From Niabella beijingensis (GTDB taxonomy: Bacteria > Bacteroidota > Bacteroidia > Chitinophagales > Chitinophagaceae): a stretch of 64,000 nucleotides of DNA. Location of the stretch: positions 310,001 to 374,000 of the forward strand of contig NZ_JAIQDI010000001.1 of assembly GCF_020034665.1 (NCBI RefSeq). The letters are read 5' to 3'. Below are positions 61,927 through 64,000 of the stretch, one piece after another; the stretch's first letter is position 1, and each line of letters opens with the position of its first letter. Position numbers and translations under genes: made by a program. Under the pieces are notes generated by a model. It made no database searches. It had not been told where the DNA came from and was given only the letters and a program-made list of their open reading frames with translations.

Positions 61927-63864
61927 TTATTCGGATTTACCCGCGTTTTCCTGATCCATTTTCTTTTTAAGATCTGCCAGTACGCCAAGATCACCCAGTG
62001 TTGCTTTTTCAACTTTGTTCTGAATAGTCTTCACTGCTTTCTTGGTTTTTTCAGCTTCCACACGTGCATCTTTCTTCACCGCCTCTCTTTCGTCGTATGC
62101 CGCCTGTTCCCACACGCGGGCGTGCGACAGAACAATGCGTTTTTCATTACGATCGAATTCGATCACCATAAACGGAGCGGTTTCATCCAGACTTACGGAT
62201 TTTCCGTCCTGCGTTGCCAGGTGACGGTTCGGAGCGAATCCTTCTAAACCGTAAGGCAGCTGTACTGTGGCGCCTTTGTCATCTCTGCGAACGATGGTTC
62301 CTTCATGAATACTGCCAATAGCAAATGTATCCTGAAGGGTATTCCAGGGATCTTCTTCCAGTTGTTTGTGTCCTAACTGCAATTTGCGGTTCTCTTTGTC
62401 GATACCCAGGATCACCACATCGATGTTCTCTCCAACCTTGGTGTACTCACCCGGGTGGTTAAAACGCTTCAGCCAGCTCAGATCGCTGATGTGGATCATA
62501 CCACCGATACCTTGTGCCAGTTCTACAAACACACCATAGTTGGTAATGTTCTTCACCTCGCCGGTGTGCTTGGTACCTTCAGCAAAACGGGTTTCGATAT
62601 CGCTCCAGGGGTCTTCTGTCAGTTGTTTGATAGAAAGGCTCATTTTGCGGGTATCTTTATCCAGTGTCACGATCTTCGCTTCGTGCTCATCACCCAGTTT
62701 GAAGAAGTCTTTTGCATTTACCGGAGTGTTTGCCCAAGTAATTTCGCTTACGTGAACCAGCCCTTCCACACCCGGAGTGATTTCCAGGAATGCACCGTAA
62801 TCTTCAATATTTACTACTTTACCTTTTACGGTATTACCTTCTACAATGCCTTCCGGTAATACATCCCATGGATGAGGGGTCAGTTGTTTCAGACCCAGGC
62901 TGATCCGTTTTTTCTCGTCGTCGAAGTCCAGTACCACCACGTTCACTTTCTGATCGATCTTCAGTATTTCGTTCGGATGAGAGATGCGTCCCCATGAAAT
63001 ATCCGTAATGTACAGCAAACCATCCAGTCCGCCCAGGTCCATGAACGCACCAAAGTCGGTGATGTTCTTAACCGTACCTTCCAGTACCTGACCTTTTTCC
63101 AGTTTACCGATGATTTCTGCACGTTGTGCTTCGATATCACTTTCAATAAGCGCTTTGTGCGATACCACGGCATTCTTAATGGTTTCATTGATCTTCACCA
63201 CTTTAAATTCCATGGTCTTACCTACAAACTGATCGTAATCGGTAACGGGTTTCACATCGATCTGAGAACCCGGCAGGAAGGTTTCCATTCCGAATACATC
63301 CACGATCAGACCGCCTTTTGTTTTTGAAGTAACCTGGCCGGTAACCACTTCACCTGTTTTGTTCACCTCAACAATGCGTTCCCATGCACGGGTAGTGCGG
63401 GCTTGTTTACGGCTCAGGTTCAGGTGTCCGTCCCTGTCTTCTTTTTCAACGATCATCACTTCCACTTCATCTCCTACTTTTAATCCCTGGAGATCGCGGA
63501 ATTCGTTCAGGGAGATCAGGCCATCGCTTTTAAAACCGATGTTCAGCACTACATCTGTATTGGTAATACCAACAACAGTACCATTGATCAGTTCCCCGTC
63601 GTTTAATTGTATGAAGGTATTTTCATACACTTTGTCGTACTTTTCTTTTTCTTCTTTGGAATAAGCAGAAACATTACGCTTATCCACGCTCCAGTCGAAA
63701 TCATCGTGTGCGGTTTCAACGGCAACAGGTGCTTCTTCTGCGGGTTTAGCGGCTTCTACAGGTGCAGTGGTTGTCGCTGTAGATGCTTCTTCTACCGGTT
63801 GATCGGCAGCGCCCGCATTCTCCTGTGCATCAGCGTTTAATTGTTTAAAAAATAATTGGAACAT
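61927..63864 (-). CDS. rpsA: 30S ribosomal protein S1
   Basis: 645 residues, somewhat longer than the usual 550-600. After an Ala/Glu-rich acidic N-terminus of about 50 residues come six S1 (OB-fold) repeats; each shows a GxVxxxxxxGxxV entry, for example GTVKNITDFGAFMDLGGLDG, GKVVNIEDYGAFLEITPGVE and GEVKNITNYGVFVELAQGIG. The C-terminus is Lys-rich. It binds mRNA on the 30S subunit and supports initiation on messages with weak or no Shine-Dalgarno, which matches the leader-poor genes of this window. It may control its own leader. Confidence 0.96.
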   Translation of the reverse strand: MFQLFFKQLNADAQENAGAADQPVEEASTATTTAPVEAAKPAEEAPVAVETAHDDFDWSVDKRNVSAYSKEEKEKYDKVYENTFIQLNDGELINGTVVGITNTDVVLNIGFKSDGLISLNEFRDLQGLKVGDEVEVMIVEKEDRDGHLNLSRKQARTTRAWERIVEVNKTGEVVTGQVTSKTKGGLIVDVFGMETFLPGSQIDVKPVTDYDQFVGKTMEFKVVKINETIKNAVVSHKALIESDIEAQRAEIIGKLEKGQVLEGTVKNITDFGAFMDLGGLDGLLYITDISWGRISHPNEILKIDQKVNVVVLDFDDEKKRISLGLKQLTPHPWDVLPEGIVEGNTVKGKVVNIEDYGAFLEITPGVEGLVHVSEITWANTPVNAKDFFKLGDEHEAKIVTLDKDTRKMSLSIKQLTEDPWSDIETRFAEGTKHTGEVKNITNYGVFVELAQGIGGMIHISDLSWLKRFNHPGEYTKVGENIDVVILGIDKENRKLQLGHKQLEEDPWNTLQDTFAIGSIHEGTIVRRDDKGATVQLPYGLEGFAPNRHLATQDGKSVSLDETAPFMVIEFDRNEKRIVLSHARVWEQAAYDEREAVKKDARVEAEKTKKAVKTIQNKVEKATLGDLGVLADLKKKMDQENAGKSE

Positions 63865-63871
63865 AAATAAA

Positions 63872-63893
63872 TCCGAAGGTTTTTAAATTCGGA
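63872..63893 (-). promoter_or_regulatory. Hairpin in the rpsA leader
   Basis: TCCGAA (63893-63888 on the minus strand) pairs with TTCGGA (63877-63872), 6 bp, loop of 10 nt, ending 7 nt before the start codon. A candidate site for S1 autoregulation, by analogy with other bacteria. Confidence 0.45.
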
Positions 63894-63896
63894 CTG

Positions 63897-63904
63897 CAAA
63901 GTTA
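63897..63904 (-). promoter_or_regulatory. -7 element of rpsA
   Basis: The minus strand reads TAACTTTG, an exact TAnnTTTG, 32 nt before the ATG. A -33 element was not found at the normal spacing. The remaining bases to 64000 show no gene. Confidence 0.6.
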
Positions 63905-64000
63905 CGAAATTCCCGGGGAATGACCTAATTGGCCCTGACCGGCATAAGTCGCTGATTTTCACTTGGATCAGCACCTGTAACCCTGGTCGGCTTCCTTGCG

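Overview
The window reads as a chromosomal segment of a Bacteroidota bacterium, most likely family Chitinophagaceae (an inference from gene content, not from a marker tree). Supporting signs are TTTG / TAnnTTTG-type promoters with few Shine-Dalgarno sequences, several LytS/LytTR sensor-regulator pairs, families typical of the phylum (DUF2480, DUF3347, DUF4199, heme-binding CxxCH proteins, TamB/TamA-like pair, 51-aa CxAVEAIFKAGMW-type lipopeptide), many small lipoproteins and a GH29 fucosidase. No phage, insertion sequence or CRISPR array was seen.

Layout: 1-7.5 kb is a sensory block: a truncated multi-PAS protein, a 1028-aa beta-propeller LytS-type kinase, and, divergently, a solute-binding-domain LytS protein with its LytTR regulator. 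A 21-bp-spaced direct repeat lies in the divergent promoter and looks like a LytTR site. 7.7-16 kb holds an FMO-like monooxygenase, a lipoprotein, a MATE exporter, a serine hydrolase and the xylBA operon (xylulokinase, xylose isomerase). 16-24 kb has a second LytS/LytTR pair, a HEAT-like protein and a run of minus-strand envelope proteins and lipoproteins of unknown role plus a methyltransferase. 24.5-27.1 kb is a TPR-containing NarX-type kinase with a LuxR-type regulator.

27.1-28.2 kb is a decayed stretch with a dnaE-type polymerase relic, a tRNA-like fragment and an intact tRNA-Pro(GGG). 28.3-35.3 kb encodes a dihydroorotase homologue lacking catalytic residues, a DUF4199 membrane protein, two glycosyltransferases and a compact three-gene GDP-D-glycero-alpha-D-manno-heptose pathway (HddA, GmhA, fused HddC-GmhB). 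35.3-39.6 kb contains TrmN6, a four-unit ~100-bp palindromic tandem array, an FAD oxidoreductase and an alpha-L-fucosidase. 39.9-47.4 kb is a TamB/TamA-like envelope assembly pair. Two unrelated genes (the GT4 at 31.8 kb and the TamA-like gene at 45.0 kb) carry in-frame inserts built from the same AATCTCAAA / AAATCCCG words.

47.5-52.8 kb is a mix of a small membrane protein, DinB, a cysteine-rich regulator divergent from DUF2480 plus FMN reductase, the alkylation-repair pair Ogt and AlkA, and two GNAT enzymes. 53.0-59.1 kb is a probable periplasmic copper-handling cluster: Cys/His-rich protein, HMA-DUF3347, DUF3347 lipoprotein, heme-binding protein, a multicopper oxidase with a C-terminal barrel-like domain, a cysteine-rich lipoprotein and YceI. 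The end carries DUF417, AraC, SMR exporter and Crp-type regulator genes, then rpsA (ribosomal protein S1) with a leader hairpin and a strong terminator.
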